Source of the DNA: Flavobacterium noncentrifugens
Lineage (GTDB): Bacteria; Bacteroidota; Bacteroidia; Flavobacteriales; Flavobacteriaceae
DNA length: 64,000 nucleotides
Direction: 5' to 3'
NCBI RefSeq assembly: GCF_900100375.1
Contig: NZ_FNEZ01000005.1
Location: 271,913 to 335,912, forward strand
Part shown: positions 44,411-54,206 of the stretch, piece after piece
Layout of the letters: each line of letters starts with the position of its first letter
How positions within the stretch are numbered: position 1 is the stretch's first letter
Notes under the pieces: generated by a model
What the model was told of the DNA's origin: nothing
The model's input: only the letters and a program-made list of their open reading frames with translations
The model's database searches: none
Made by a program: the position numbers and the translations under genes

Positions 44411-45689
44411 TTTTCGGTAACGGAATATTTTCTACTTTTTTGTTTGTCGATCTCAGTAACACCCGAAGTGTGCTGTCGTTGTTGAAATAACTGTACATCC
44501 AGGTAATGAAAATCGACAGTTTGTTTTTAACGCTTAAGATCAGCATCAAATGCACAAACATCCAGGTGAGCCACGCCAATCTTCCCTGAAAGCTGAATTT
44601 TGGCAAATCAACTACCGCTTTTCTTTTCCCAACGGTTGCCATCGATCCTTTGTCGTGGTATTCGAAAAGCTCTAATTTTTTTCCTTCAGATAATTTTTTA
44701 AAATTCTTCGCCAATGCCTTCGCATGTGCAATAGCAACGCTTGCCACCTGCGGATGTCCTTTCGGGTATTTTGGTGTGGGCATAAATGCAATATCGCCAA
44801 CGGCGTAAATATCTTTTAAATGTTCGAGTTCACTGAAGCGATTTGTTGTAAAACGGTTGCCGCGCGTCATGTTTTCTGTGGGAATGCCTTCGATCGTATT
44901 TCCGGTAACGCCGGCTGCCCAAATCACGTTTAACGCTTCGATTTTTTCGCCGCTTTGCAATGAAACAGTACGGCCGTCATAATTGCTTACTACGGTACTG
45001 GTTTTTACGATTACGCCAAGATCTTCGAGATATTTGCGCGACATTTTTCTGGAATCGTCGCTCATCGGACTTAATGTGAACGGCGAGCCTTCGAGTAGAT
45101 AAATGGTGAGTTTTGAAAAATCTTTATCGGGATAATCGCGCGGCAAAATGTTCTTTTTCATTTCAGACAAAGCGCCTGCAAGTTCGACTCCGGTTGGGCC
45201 ACCACCAACGATTACAAAATTCATTAGAGGTTGTAAATCTTCAGGTTTTACTATAAGCGCATCTTCAAAAGTCTGTAAAATCCGGTTGCGCAGCTGGATC
45301 GCTTCGGGAACGGATTTCATCGGAAACGTAAACTGCTCTACTTCTTTATTTCCGAAGTAATTCGTCGTACAGCCAAAGGCCAAAACCAGGTAATCGTATT
45401 GGAAATCCTCTATTGAGGTCCTGAGTGTTTTTGACGTAGTGTCTACACCCAATACATCGGCAATGCGAATCCGGACATTTTTAGAATACTGGAAAACTTT
45501 TCTAAGCGGAAAGGAAATACTCGCCGGTTCGAGCCTTGCTGTCGCGACCTGATACATTAAAGGCTGGAATTGGTGGTAATTGTTTTTGTCTATTAAAAGG
45601 ACATCATAATCGGTATTTTGTAAATCTTGCGCCAGTTGCAGGCCGCCAAATCCGGCGCCTGCAATGATGATGCGTTTTCGCGTTTCCAT
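44373..45689 (-). CDS. ndh: Type II NADH dehydrogenase (NDH-2)
   Basis: 438-residue flavoprotein that passes electrons from NADH to quinone without pumping. FAD fold IIIAGAGFGGLQLAQDL (7-23), second nucleotide fold FVIVGGGPTGVELAGALSE (about 159), and the flavin segment YAVGDIAFMP near 293. A C-terminal hydrophobic region (LAWLTWMFVHLMLILSV) anchors it at the membrane. The last 11 residues (PSPDGSGNPFL) and the stop are encoded by the dispersed repeat at 44328-44410, so the original C-terminus has been replaced. Confidence 0.9.
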   Translation of the reverse strand: METRKRIIIAGAGFGGLQLAQDLQNTDYDVLLIDKNNYHQFQPLMYQVATARLEPASISFPLRKVFQYSKNVRIRIADVLGVDTTSKTLRTSIEDFQYDYLVLAFGCTTNYFGNKEVEQFTFPMKSVPEAIQLRNRILQTFEDALIVKPEDLQPLMNFVIVGGGPTGVELAGALSEMKKNILPRDYPDKDFSKLTIYLLEGSPFTLSPMSDDSRKMSRKYLEDLGVIVKTSTVVSNYDGRTVSLQSGEKIEALNVIWAAGVTGNTIEGIPTENMTRGNRFTTNRFSELEHLKDIYAVGDIAFMPTPKYPKGHPQVASVAIAHAKALAKNFKKLSEGKKLELFEYHDKGSMATVGKRKAVVDLPKFSFQGRLAWLTWMFVHLMLILSVKNKLSIFITWMYSYFNNDSTLRVLLRSTNKKVENIPLPKIPSPDGSGNPFL

Positions 45690-45779
45690 GTGTTTTTTTA
45701 TTTTGGCAGCATAAAGTTACCGATTAAAAAAGCGTTGGCTCTGCGTATTAACATTTATTAAAGAAAATAAAAACCAGTG

Positions 45780-48700
45780 TTATTTCTTGATTATTTTGTC
45801 GGTTTTGGTGCCGTTTTCAGTTTGGATCTTAATGAAATAAACGCCGATTGTTTGTTTCGAGAAATCGATTGTTGCTATATTGCTGTTTTGTAATATTGTC
45901 TGGATCAGCCTGCCCTGAACGTCAAAAATCTGAATTAACGTCATGTTGCCTTTTGCGGTGACCTGCAATTTGTCAACTACAGGATTCGGTTGTAAAGAAA
46001 CTGTCGCATTTTCGAAATCATTCGCCCTGAGTATGGCAAAGGTCGATTCGGTAGTATTGGTTGTAATCGGGAAATTGTAATCAAAGAAAATATCGGCCAC
46101 GTTTGAAATCGTATTGCCGACAACCAGGTTGCTTTTTGTTTTGATTTTGAATGCAACAAATCCGTGGCTTCCGGGTTCGTTATCCTGTTCTGCGGGAAGG
46201 TTGATGTTTTCAAAATAGAATTCCACTTTGTTTCCTGTGATTTTTGTCGTTTGCGGATGTGATGCGCTTGTAAATTGCAAGGAAGCGATGTCGAATTTTG
46301 CCGTATCGATCACATCTTTAATCACGACATTTTCGGCAGGTGCGGTTCCTGAATTTTGGAAACGGATCAGATAATGTACATATTTTCCAATATTTGCAGG
46401 ATCAATGGCATTTCCTTCAAGACAGGTTTTGTCATTGGGGTCATACGATCCGGTGACGGTTTCGTTTAATGTAAACACGTTGTCCAATGGTGTTTCATCA
46501 TTATCGGATGGCGTTATGGAAGCTGAATAGTTCAACACATCATTAATATTTACCGGAGGTGTTTCCATCGGGCCATTGGCATTTACAGTAAGATCAATGA
46601 CCCGGCTTTCGAACGGCTGCAAATCGGTGAAAGCCCAATTTAAAAGTCCGACAGACTGGTTTGAAACTGCAGGAACGGCCGAAACGAAATCGGTAACGTT
46701 ATCATTAAATGCAAGCGAAACGGAACCCGATAACGTTTGGTTTCCTTTGTTTTTGTATACCAATTGGTACTTCGCGTCAAATCCCGGCCGTGCAGGAACG
46801 ACAGAAATGATGGCAATTTCGAGGTCTTTGTGGATTCCGTTTGGCGTCACGCAAAAATTTTGGGTCTGCGACGAACCGTCAACAACATCAAAATTGACAT
46901 TTGCCGATGCAGGTGAAATCGTAAAAAAAGCATTTTCGAATTGCGGTGTTATTTGAAAACTGCCTTCCTGTGTGTAAAAGAAATAATTTCCTGCCGCGTT
47001 TGTAAATGTCGCCCCGGTTGCAGATCCGTTAACAAGGTTGACTTTAATATTTGGAAAATAGGCATCTGTTGCATCGCATCCGTTATTGTTCACGTCTAAT
47101 GAAATGTGCCCGAAAATGGTGTTTTGCAAACCTCCCGGAGAAAACGAACAGTAGGAATTGACCTGTACATTTGTTGCTGAAACATATCTAATCTCGTCCA
47201 GCATGTTGGCTACATTAAATTCGTCCACGCAAATGAACCTTAAGCTTGGGCAATTAAATTCGTTGTTTCTGAACAGTTGGTTGTTTCGTATGCCATTCTT
47301 AAAATTGATGTAAACAAGATTCGGGTTGCTTGAAACATTCATAAATAAAAGGCCATCTGTTTGTTGACTAAAATCAATAGATGTAAAAAGATTGTTGTAA
47401 AAATCGCCGTAATGAAGTATATGGTTGTTCGATAAATCTATTAAGGAAAGTTGGTTGTCATTCGTATATAAACGTTCCAGTAGTGGCGCATGCGTAACAT
47501 CGAGTGCCATTAACGCATTGTTGATGCAGTTTAATTCTTTTAAAAGTGTAAGATTTGTGATGTCTAATGCGGCAAGCCCGTTTGTTGCACAATGAAGCGA
47601 TTCGAGATTTATCAGATTGCTTACGTTAAGGGTTTGTATCGGATTGAGCCCGCAGTCAAGACTTGTTAAATGCACAAGCATGTTTACATTGATGTTTGAA
47701 ATGTTGTTGTCATAACACATCAAAAAGGTAAGATTTGTTAGAGGCGACACATCAATTGCAGTCAGGAGATTCGAATTGCAAGACAATTCTGTAAGTGCCG
47801 TGTTGTGCGATACATCAAGCGTAGTAATCCTATTCAGTCCACAGTCAAGCTTAAGAAGGTTTGGTTGATGGCTTACATCTAAAGACGTCAGGTGATTTGT
47901 GTTGCATTCCAATGCTGTCAGGTTGGTCAGGTTGCTGATGTTTAATTCCGGTAAGCTCCAGTTTCGGTTGGTATTCAGATTTTTGAGCTGTTGTAAATGG
48001 TTGACATTTATCGTTGTCAGTTCATTTACAGATAGATCAAGGCTTATCAGATTTACAGGATCAGTCAGGTCGATTTGAGTGAGCCCATTCCCCGAAATAT
48101 TTAATTCAGTTAAATGGGTTAAGCCGCTTAGATTGAAATGACCAATCCCCGAAGATTGTGCATTCAGATATTCTAACGAAGGAAAGACAGACGCATCAAA
48201 AGTAACGTCAGCTTGGCTATAAAGCAATTGCGTAAACGAAATGTATTTGAGATTTGCGCTTGATGCGGGCAAGAGAAGTGTGTTTAAATAAGATTTTGGG
48301 ACTTCTAGATGCTCGAGGTTCGGATAACCTGAAACATCTAAAATGTCAAAGCGACACGCGTCGAGTGTGACCGTTTTTAAATTGATGTTTTCGGAAGGCA
48401 GTAAGATATCGCCTGTGTAGAAGTATACGTACAAAGTTTCCAACTGCTGCAACATCGTAATGTCGAGATTCGCCTGGTCGTCAAAACTCACATTTTTTAA
48501 AGCAAGATTTTTGAGTTGGGTGAGGCTGTTTAGATTGGCATTCGTCAAGGCATAGCCTTCAATTGATAATGAAGTCAGGTTTTGAAAAGCGCTCAATCCT
48601 GTCAAATCTGCCATCCAAAGATTTAGAATACTAAGCGTTGTTACGCCCAGCGCTTCACTTTCCTGGATTTCGTGATCACCGTTGGTGTCGATTGTCGGAC

Positions 48701-48803
48701 TGTAATTCAGCAGTAAATTTTTAAAACTTCCTTCGGGGATTTGTACGATCTGTGCGTTTAGAAATCCCGTGCCGATCAATAATAACAGAAATGTTTTTTT
48801 CAT
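45780..48803 (-). CDS. T9SS-secreted leucine-rich-repeat surface protein
   Basis: 1007 residues: signal peptide (MKKTFLLLLIGTGFLNAQ), about 20 leucine-rich repeats of 20-22 residues (about 45-510; LxxLxLSxNxLTxIxVxxLxxL type, e.g. TNLTALECNTNHLTSLDVS), a one-turn Cys region, an SdrD/Cna-like segment (LDVNNNGCDATDAYFPNIKV), a DUF11/DUF7619-like beta-domain (GSYDPNDKTCLEG ... IRFQNSGTAPAENVVIKDVID) and a type A sorting domain (LQPNPVVDKLQVTAKG ... TDKIIKK). Likely exported by T9SS to the cell surface for binding; target unknown. Confidence 0.88.
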   Translation of the reverse strand: MKKTFLLLLIGTGFLNAQIVQIPEGSFKNLLLNYSPTIDTNGDHEIQESEALGVTTLSILNLWMADLTGLSAFQNLTSLSIEGYALTNANLNSLTQLKNLALKNVSFDDQANLDITMLQQLETLYVYFYTGDILLPSENINLKTVTLDACRFDILDVSGYPNLEHLEVPKSYLNTLLLPASSANLKYISFTQLLYSQADVTFDASVFPSLEYLNAQSSGIGHFNLSGLTHLTELNISGNGLTQIDLTDPVNLISLDLSVNELTTINVNHLQQLKNLNTNRNWSLPELNISNLTNLTALECNTNHLTSLDVSHQPNLLKLDCGLNRITTLDVSHNTALTELSCNSNLLTAIDVSPLTNLTFLMCYDNNISNINVNMLVHLTSLDCGLNPIQTLNVSNLINLESLHCATNGLAALDITNLTLLKELNCINNALMALDVTHAPLLERLYTNDNQLSLIDLSNNHILHYGDFYNNLFTSIDFSQQTDGLLFMNVSSNPNLVYINFKNGIRNNQLFRNNEFNCPSLRFICVDEFNVANMLDEIRYVSATNVQVNSYCSFSPGGLQNTIFGHISLDVNNNGCDATDAYFPNIKVNLVNGSATGATFTNAAGNYFFYTQEGSFQITPQFENAFFTISPASANVNFDVVDGSSQTQNFCVTPNGIHKDLEIAIISVVPARPGFDAKYQLVYKNKGNQTLSGSVSLAFNDNVTDFVSAVPAVSNQSVGLLNWAFTDLQPFESRVIDLTVNANGPMETPPVNINDVLNYSASITPSDNDETPLDNVFTLNETVTGSYDPNDKTCLEGNAIDPANIGKYVHYLIRFQNSGTAPAENVVIKDVIDTAKFDIASLQFTSASHPQTTKITGNKVEFYFENINLPAEQDNEPGSHGFVAFKIKTKSNLVVGNTISNVADIFFDYNFPITTNTTESTFAILRANDFENATVSLQPNPVVDKLQVTAKGNMTLIQIFDVQGRLIQTILQNSNIATIDFSKQTIGVYFIKIQTENGTKTDKIIKK

Positions 48804-48892
48804 AATAAATAACTTCAGACTTTAAAGATGGCATTTTTAAGCCGAATTATTTTGAGCCAATTAGAATTCGATGGGTTTGAATTAGAATTCGC

Positions 48893-48916
48893 AAAAAAGC
48901 CGACAAAAAGTCGGCT
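48893..48916 (-). terminator. Intrinsic terminator of the HerA-like / DMT-family operon
   Basis: AGCCGAC / GTCGGCT with a 5-nt loop; on the minus strand a T run follows. It is 70 bp beyond the stop at 48986. Confidence 0.75.
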
Positions 48917-48985
48917 GTGTGTTTGAACCATTCGGAATCAACCTTTTGTGTATAGGTATCAATTAATTTAGGATTTTGTTAACGT

Positions 48986-49357
48986 TTAAAATTTCTTAAA
49001 GATGAAATAAACCGCAAGAATCAAAAAGCAAAATCCAACGGCATGGTTCCACTTGAAAGTTTCATTTTTAAAAAACAACAATGAGAAAATCACAAAAATG
49101 ACAAGCGTGATTACTTCCTGGATTACTTTGAGTTGCATCAATGAAAAAGGGCCGCCATTTCCGTCGTAACCGATTTTATTTGCCGGAACCTGAAAGCAAT
49201 ATTCAAACAGCGCCAATCCCCAACTGATTAAAACAATCGTAATCAATCCGGCATTTTCAAACCATTTGAGTTCTTTAAATTTCAAATGGCCATACCAGGC
49301 GAGTGTCATGAAAACATTCGATAAAACCAGCAATCCGATCGTTGCGAAGCCTTTCAT
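48986..49357 (-). CDS. DMT-family (DUF486) small membrane protein
   Basis: 123 residues with four predicted membrane segments (GLLVLSNVFMTLAWYGHL; AGLITIVLISWGLALFEYCF; LKVIQEVITLVIFVIFSLLFF; AVGFCFLILAVYFIF). The FEYCFQVPANKIGY motif after the second segment is characteristic of DUF486. Function unknown. It starts in a one-base TAATG overlap with the HerA-like gene. Confidence 0.88.
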   Translation of the reverse strand: MKGFATIGLLVLSNVFMTLAWYGHLKFKELKWFENAGLITIVLISWGLALFEYCFQVPANKIGYDGNGGPFSLMQLKVIQEVITLVIFVIFSLLFFKNETFKWNHAVGFCFLILAVYFIFKKF

Positions 49358-50880
49358 TATTTCCTGAATAATTTGGTTAGGATCCCAAAGGCACCGCGAA
49401 TGAACGTGGCACTGGTCAATACTTTAATCACTGATTTTGTGGTTTGGCTCATCGGTTCGCTGGCTTCCTTTTTAGCTTCTTTTTGTTGTTGTACTTGTTC
49501 TTCTTTTGCCGCAGTTTCCTGTTCGACTGCTTCTATTTTCTTATTCAGCATTTCATAAGCGCTTTCACGATCAATGACTTCGCTGTATTTTTTAACCAGT
49601 TTTGAGTGGGCGTTGATGTCGTCAATTTCAGCAGTCGTCAAAACATCCATGCGGCTCATTGGCGCGCGCATCATCGTTGCGGTGAGCGGCGTTGGGATTC
49701 CTTTTTCATTTAGTGCGGTGACAAGCGCTTCGCCAATTCCGAGATTTGTAAGCGTTTCATCGGTTTTGTAATATTCGGAGATCGGGTAATTTTCAGCAGT
49801 CATTTTAATCGCTTTTCTGTCATTGGCGGTAAACGCGCGCAAGGCATGCTGGACTTTTAATCCGAGTTGTGCCAATACGCCGCTGGGAACGTCCATCGGG
49901 TTTTGGGTCACAAAGAAAATCCCGATGCCTTTGGAGCGGATCAGCTTTACGATGCTTTCAATCTGTTCCAATAACGCTTTGCTGGCTTCATTAAAAATGA
50001 GATGTGCCTCGTCTATGAAAATGACCAGTTCGGGTTGGCCGGAATCGCCTTGTTCGGGCATTTGCTGGTAAATTTCGGCCAAAAGGCTCAGCATGAAAGT
50101 CGAAAATAATTTGGGTTTGTCCTGAATATCCGTCAGGCGGATGATGTTGATGTAGCCTTTTCCGTTTTCATCGATGCGCATCAGATCGTTGATGTCGAAA
50201 GACATTTCGCCAAAAAATATATCGGCACCCTGTTGTTCGAGTTCGATAATTTTCCGAAGAATCGTTCCGGTAGTCGAAGTGGAAATTTTGCCGTAATGTT
50301 CTTCAATTTCGTCTTTGCCTTCTTCGGTTATGTAATTGATGACTTTTTTGATGTCTTTTAAATCGAGTAGCGGCATTTTGTTGTCGTCGCAATATTTGAA
50401 GATGACTGCGACCACTCCGGCCTGAACGTCATTCAGCCCTAAAATCCGTGAAAACAGTACCGGGCCAAATTCAGAAACGGTAGCGCGCAGCCTGACGCCA
50501 TTTTGTTCTGAAAGCGACATCAATTCGACAGGAAAAGCAGATACATTATACGGAATATTGATTTTTGTGTGGCGCTCTGTAATGAACGGAAGTTCGGTTC
50601 CTTCTTTGGCGATTCCGCTAAAATCCCCTTTGATGTCCATCATTAAAACAGGAATCCCAAAGGATGAAAGCTGTTCAGAAAGCACCTGTATCGTTTTGGT
50701 TTTTCCGGTTCCGGTCGCACCTGCAACCAGCCCGTGGCGGTTGATGGTCTTCAAAGGGATTTTGACATGGGCATCCGGAAGCGGCTCACCTTCGAAGATG
50801 GCACCGCCTAGGATAATGCTGTCGCCTTTTGAACTGTAACCTTCGTTAATATACTGTATAAAATCGTCTTTTCTGCTCAT
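49357..50880 (-). CDS. HerA-like ATPase (DUF853)
   Basis: 507 residues of the FtsK/HerA superfamily: Walker A VAGATGTGKTKTIQ near 52, MMDIKGDFSG near 78, Walker B LVIFIDEAHLIF near 290, sensor-like FFVTQNPMDVP near 325, and a Glu/Gln-rich coiled-coil at 445-475. DUF853 proteins are widespread single-gene ATPases; their role is not settled, and no NurA nuclease is adjacent. Coupled to the downstream DUF486 gene. Confidence 0.88.
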   Translation of the reverse strand: MSRKDDFIQYINEGYSSKGDSIILGGAIFEGEPLPDAHVKIPLKTINRHGLVAGATGTGKTKTIQVLSEQLSSFGIPVLMMDIKGDFSGIAKEGTELPFITERHTKINIPYNVSAFPVELMSLSEQNGVRLRATVSEFGPVLFSRILGLNDVQAGVVAVIFKYCDDNKMPLLDLKDIKKVINYITEEGKDEIEEHYGKISTSTTGTILRKIIELEQQGADIFFGEMSFDINDLMRIDENGKGYINIIRLTDIQDKPKLFSTFMLSLLAEIYQQMPEQGDSGQPELVIFIDEAHLIFNEASKALLEQIESIVKLIRSKGIGIFFVTQNPMDVPSGVLAQLGLKVQHALRAFTANDRKAIKMTAENYPISEYYKTDETLTNLGIGEALVTALNEKGIPTPLTATMMRAPMSRMDVLTTAEIDDINAHSKLVKKYSEVIDRESAYEMLNKKIEAVEQETAAKEEQVQQQKEAKKEASEPMSQTTKSVIKVLTSATFIRGAFGILTKLFRK

Positions 50881-50951
50881 GTGCGTGTTTGTCTGAGAAT
50901 TTTAAATGATAGTTCATTGGCGTATAATATTGTTTAAAAAATGCAATTTAA

Positions 50952-50982
50952 GGCATTTGGTAAGAATATTTACCAAAATGCC
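50952..50982. promoter_or_regulatory. Inverted repeat upstream of exbB (operator-like)
   Basis: Arms GGCATTTGGTAA and TTACCAAAATGCC match over 12 positions with one inserted base; 6-nt centre. Too AT-rich and without a T run for a terminator. Could bind a dimeric regulator of either divergent gene. Confidence 0.35.
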
Positions 50983-51164
50983 ACCAAAAATAATAGTGCA
51001 TTATTTACAGCTTATACAACGATTGAGGACTCAAATGATTATAAATCTGATGTTTTAGTCAATATTCGTTAAATAATCTCAAAAGGCTTGGATTTTCAGG
51101 CATATTCAGCGATAAATTAATCATAATAAAATTAAAAAAAGTTTTTTTATTTAAACTAAAAATT

Positions 51165-51172
51165 TAAATTTG
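51165..51172 (+). promoter_or_regulatory. -7 box (TAAATTTG) of the exbB operon
   Basis: Exact TAnnTTTG match, giving a leader of about 58 nt before the exbB ATG. No clear TTG box. Confidence 0.5.
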
Positions 51173-51236
51173 CTCCTATTCAAATTTTATTACAACTAAA
51201 ATTATAAATTAATTAAAACTATTAAATTTAAAAAAA

Positions 51237-52058
51237 ATGGCAAACGTTAAAAAAGAAGGTGGTTCAAGTTTAGGAGGAATTTTCTCTGGGATTGTGATTG
51301 TAGCATGTATATTAGTAGGATGGGTTATCTGGAATTTTATCATGGGTAATGGTGGTAATTTTGAAGGAGGCGTGAATACCGGTGCACCACTAAAAGGAAA
51401 TTATTTGGCAATGGTTTACAAAGGAGGCCCAATCGTTCCTGTTTTGATGGGGTTGTTGTTAATGGTTGTTGTTTTTTCAATTGAAAGATATTTTGTAATT
51501 ACTAAAGCAACTGGTAAAGGAAACCTTGACCAATTCATGAAAACTGTTCAGGCCAGCATCAGAGGCGGAAATATTGACGAAGCTATTGCTGCTTGTGACA
51601 AACAACAAGGTTCTGTAGCAAACGCGATTCGTTCAGCATTGGTTAAATATCAGGATGTTAAAAAAGAAGGATTCAACAGTGAAGAAGCTGCTGAAACCAT
51701 CCACAAAGAAATCGAAGAAGCAACTTCATTGGAAATGCCAATGTTAGAGCAGCACATGACAATTCTTTCAACATTGGTTTCTTTGGGAACTCTTGCAGGA
51801 TTGCTTGGAACAGTAACAGGTATGATTAAAGCATTTGCTGGATTAGCAGGTGGTGGTGGGGCAGATTCTGCTGAACTTGCAAACGGTATTTCTGAAGCAT
51901 TGATCAATACGGCAACTGGAATCTCGACTTCAGCTTTGGCAATTATTTGTTACAACTTCTTTACATCAAAAATTGATAGCCTTACTTACGCAATTGACGA
52001 AGCTGGTACTACAATTGTAAATACTTACAGATATTTCAGAGGCAGCTTGAAACAATAA
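51237..52058 (+). CDS. exbB: MotA/TolQ/ExbB proton channel protein
   Basis: 273 residues. Four membrane segments can be seen (about 16-38, 65-88, 180-203 and 218-240), one more than classical ExbB. The conserved core TILSTLVSLGTLAGLLGTVTGMIKAF and the NGISEALINTATGISTSALAI helix line the proton path. It drives TonB with the two following ExbD proteins. Codon use is strongly A/T-ending, as for a highly expressed gene. Confidence 0.92.
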   Translation: MANVKKEGGSSLGGIFSGIVIVACILVGWVIWNFIMGNGGNFEGGVNTGAPLKGNYLAMVYKGGPIVPVLMGLLLMVVVFSIERYFVITKATGKGNLDQFMKTVQASIRGGNIDEAIAACDKQQGSVANAIRSALVKYQDVKKEGFNSEEAAETIHKEIEEATSLEMPMLEQHMTILSTLVSLGTLAGLLGTVTGMIKAFAGLAGGGGADSAELANGISEALINTATGISTSALAIICYNFFTSKIDSLTYAIDEAGTTIVNTYRYFRGSLKQ

Positions 52059-52095
52059 TTGTTGGTATTTTTTATCAATTTAAATAAATAAAATA

Positions 52096-52704
52096 ATGGC
52101 AATAAAAATGAAAAAAAAGTCAACATCTACCGATATGACGGCGATGTGTGATGTTGCATTCCTTTTGCTTACGTTCTTTATTTTGACTGCTACCGCTAAA
52201 GTTCCTGAAGTAATGCCTGTTGATACACCTGCATCTACCGTGCAAACAAAGTTGCCTGAAAAAGATCTGGCTACTTTGACCGTAGGTAATGGAAAAGTAT
52301 TTTTTGACGTGAAAGGAAAAGATGTTCGAAAAAGAACACTTGAGTTAATGAGCAACAAATACGGTGTGAAGTTTTCAGACGACGATCAGAATAAATTTGC
52401 TTCAATGGAAAGTTTTGGTGTGCCAATTCAAAGCCTGAAACAAGTGCTTGATGCGAAGCCTTCAGAAAGAAAGAATATTATTCAGCCAGGAATTCCTAAG
52501 GATTCTCTTGACAACCAATTGGCAGAGTGGATCCAGAATGCAAGGCTCGCAAATATTGAACTACAGGATAAAGAACTTGAGATCGCTATTAAAGGAGATG
52601 CCAAAGAAGAATATCCGGTCATTAAAAGGGTCATGGATATTTTGCAGGATCAAAAAATCAATAACTTCAGTTTGGTTACTGGTTTGAGAGGAAAAGAAAA
52701 ATAA
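52096..52704 (+). CDS. exbD: ExbD/TolR biopolymer transport protein 1
   Basis: 202 residues: short basic N-terminus, one membrane helix with the proton-carrying Asp in MCDVAFLLLTFFILTA (about residue 18), then a periplasmic domain. 38 bp after exbB. Partner of ExbB in energising TonB. Confidence 0.92.
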   Translation: MAIKMKKKSTSTDMTAMCDVAFLLLTFFILTATAKVPEVMPVDTPASTVQTKLPEKDLATLTVGNGKVFFDVKGKDVRKRTLELMSNKYGVKFSDDDQNKFASMESFGVPIQSLKQVLDAKPSERKNIIQPGIPKDSLDNQLAEWIQNARLANIELQDKELEIAIKGDAKEEYPVIKRVMDILQDQKINNFSLVTGLRGKEK

Positions 52705-52721
52705 TTTAAAAAATATACTAA

Positions 52722-53321
52722 ATGGCTGAATTAAATACTGGCGACAGCGGTGGTAAAAAAGGCAGTGGAAAGGTAAGAAGTAAAAAATCGAACTCTAAAG
52801 TAGATTTAACTGCGATGGTAGATTTGGCTTTCTTATTAATTACGTTCTTTATGCTTACCACAACGTTGTCAAAACCACAATCTATGAATTTGGGGTTGCC
52901 AGATAAAGACCCGGACAAAGATAAAAACATAGATGTCAAAGTGGATGAAAATCGTACGATGACCATACTGTTGGGAGACAATAACAAATTGGTTCGTTAT
53001 GTAGGTTTATTGGCAACGCCTGTTTCAGGTGGAGCACCAAAAGATTTTGCATACGGCAGCGATGGGATCCGAAAAGAATTGTTGAGTAGAAAAGAAGCAG
53101 TTCTTCAATATACAGGAAACAAAGACAAAGGAATGATTGTAATTATCAAGCCGAGCAAAAAATCAAATTACCGAAATCTCGTAGACATACTTGATGAAAT
53201 GGCAATTGTAAATGTTCCGACTTATGCAATCGTAAATGAGTTTTCACCGGAAGAAACAAAATTGTTAGGGGAAAGCGCTTCGGCAGAAAAAACTGCTCCA
53301 GCAGCAGTTCCTAATCCTTAA
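52722..53321 (+). CDS. exbD: ExbD/TolR biopolymer transport protein 2
   Basis: 199 residues. Helix with the key Asp in AMVDLAFLLITFFMLTT (about residue 32); N-terminal tail is Gly/Lys/Ser-rich and longer than in the first ExbD. Two different ExbD genes behind one ExbB is the usual Bacteroidota arrangement. 17 bp after the first exbD. Confidence 0.92.
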   Translation: MAELNTGDSGGKKGSGKVRSKKSNSKVDLTAMVDLAFLLITFFMLTTTLSKPQSMNLGLPDKDPDKDKNIDVKVDENRTMTILLGDNNKLVRYVGLLATPVSGGAPKDFAYGSDGIRKELLSRKEAVLQYTGNKDKGMIVIIKPSKKSNYRNLVDILDEMAIVNVPTYAIVNEFSPEETKLLGESASAEKTAPAAVPNP

Positions 53322-53417
53322 CAAAATAAATAATCTAATTAATTTAAGAAGATTGGAAGTCAGCTTTTCTAACAACAGCTTACATACTTTCAGAATAAAT
53401 TAAAAAAAAATATAAAA

Positions 53418-54206
53418 ATGAAATTAGATTTATTAAAAAAACAATGGCTGGATGTCGTTTTTGACGGACGGAACAAGTTGTATGGTGCTTACGAACTGAG
53501 AACTTCAAATGGCAAAACGACCACTAAGGCGCTTATTATCGGAGGAGTGATTTTTACCTTTTTAGTAAGTATTCCTGTACTGGCAAATTTGCTTCCGGAT
53601 AGTTCAGATGAAGTTACTTTGGACCAGAAAATTACAACGGTAAAGTTACCGCCAAAGGAAAAACCTAAAGAAAACTTACCACCGCCACCGCCACCGCCAC
53701 CAAAAGTAGACCAGGTGAAATTTGTGAAGCCAGTCGTAGCTAAAGCAGATGAGGTCGTTGAAGAACCGCCAAAGATCAAAGAGATCGTAGATAAAAAAAT
53801 TGGTGCTGAAACCATCAAAGGGGATCCGGATGCTGAATTGACTGTTGAGCCAGTTGGTAACGGGCCTAAAGATGTAGTGGAAGAAGACAACAACATTTAC
53901 AACACCGCAGGTATCGAAGTAAAACCTGATTTTCCAGGAGGTATCGATAAGTTTTACAAATTCGTTGGTAAGAATTATCAGGTTCCTGAAGAAGAAGGTT
54001 TAAAAGGAAAAGTATTCGTTTCTTTTGTAGTTGAAAAAGACGGTTCACTTACAGATATTAAAGTGATCAGGGATATCGGTTACGGAACAGGTAAAGAAGC
54101 GATCCGCGTTTTGAAATCTTGTCCGAAATGGAATCCTGGAGAGCAGAATGGTAAAAAGGTAAGGGTATTGTATTCCTTGCCAATCAACATTCAATCTGCA
54201 GAATAA
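53418..54206 (+). CDS. tonB: Energy transducer TonB
   Basis: 262 residues: an N-terminal cytoplasmic stretch (KKQWLDVVFDGRNKLYGAYELR), one membrane helix (ALIIGGVIFTFLVSIPVLANLL, about 36-57), a Pro/Lys periplasmic spacer (KPKENLPPPPPPPPKV) and the TonB C-terminal domain (GKVFVSFVVEKDGSLTDIKVIRDIGYGTGKEAIRVL...). Links the proton force to outer-membrane receptors such as the one at 2570. Confidence 0.93.
   Translation: MKLDLLKKQWLDVVFDGRNKLYGAYELRTSNGKTTTKALIIGGVIFTFLVSIPVLANLLPDSSDEVTLDQKITTVKLPPKEKPKENLPPPPPPPPKVDQVKFVKPVVAKADEVVEEPPKIKEIVDKKIGAETIKGDPDAELTVEPVGNGPKDVVEEDNNIYNTAGIEVKPDFPGGIDKFYKFVGKNYQVPEEEGLKGKVFVSFVVEKDGSLTDIKVIRDIGYGTGKEAIRVLKSCPKWNPGEQNGKKVRVLYSLPINIQSAE

Larger units (their letters stand above)
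50881..51236. other. Divergent AT-rich region between the HerA-like gene and exbB
   Basis: 356 bp. It holds an inverted repeat, GGCATTTGGTAA (50952-50963) and TTACCAAAATGCC (50970-50982), and the exbB -7 box. A 43-codon ORF (50941-51072) crosses the inverted repeat and is not supported by any feature I recognise. Confidence 0.55.

Noticed and set aside
50941..51072. A 43-codon ORF upstream of exbB
   Set aside because: No amino acid bias of a leader peptide, no following terminator, and it spans the inverted repeat; kept only as a note.
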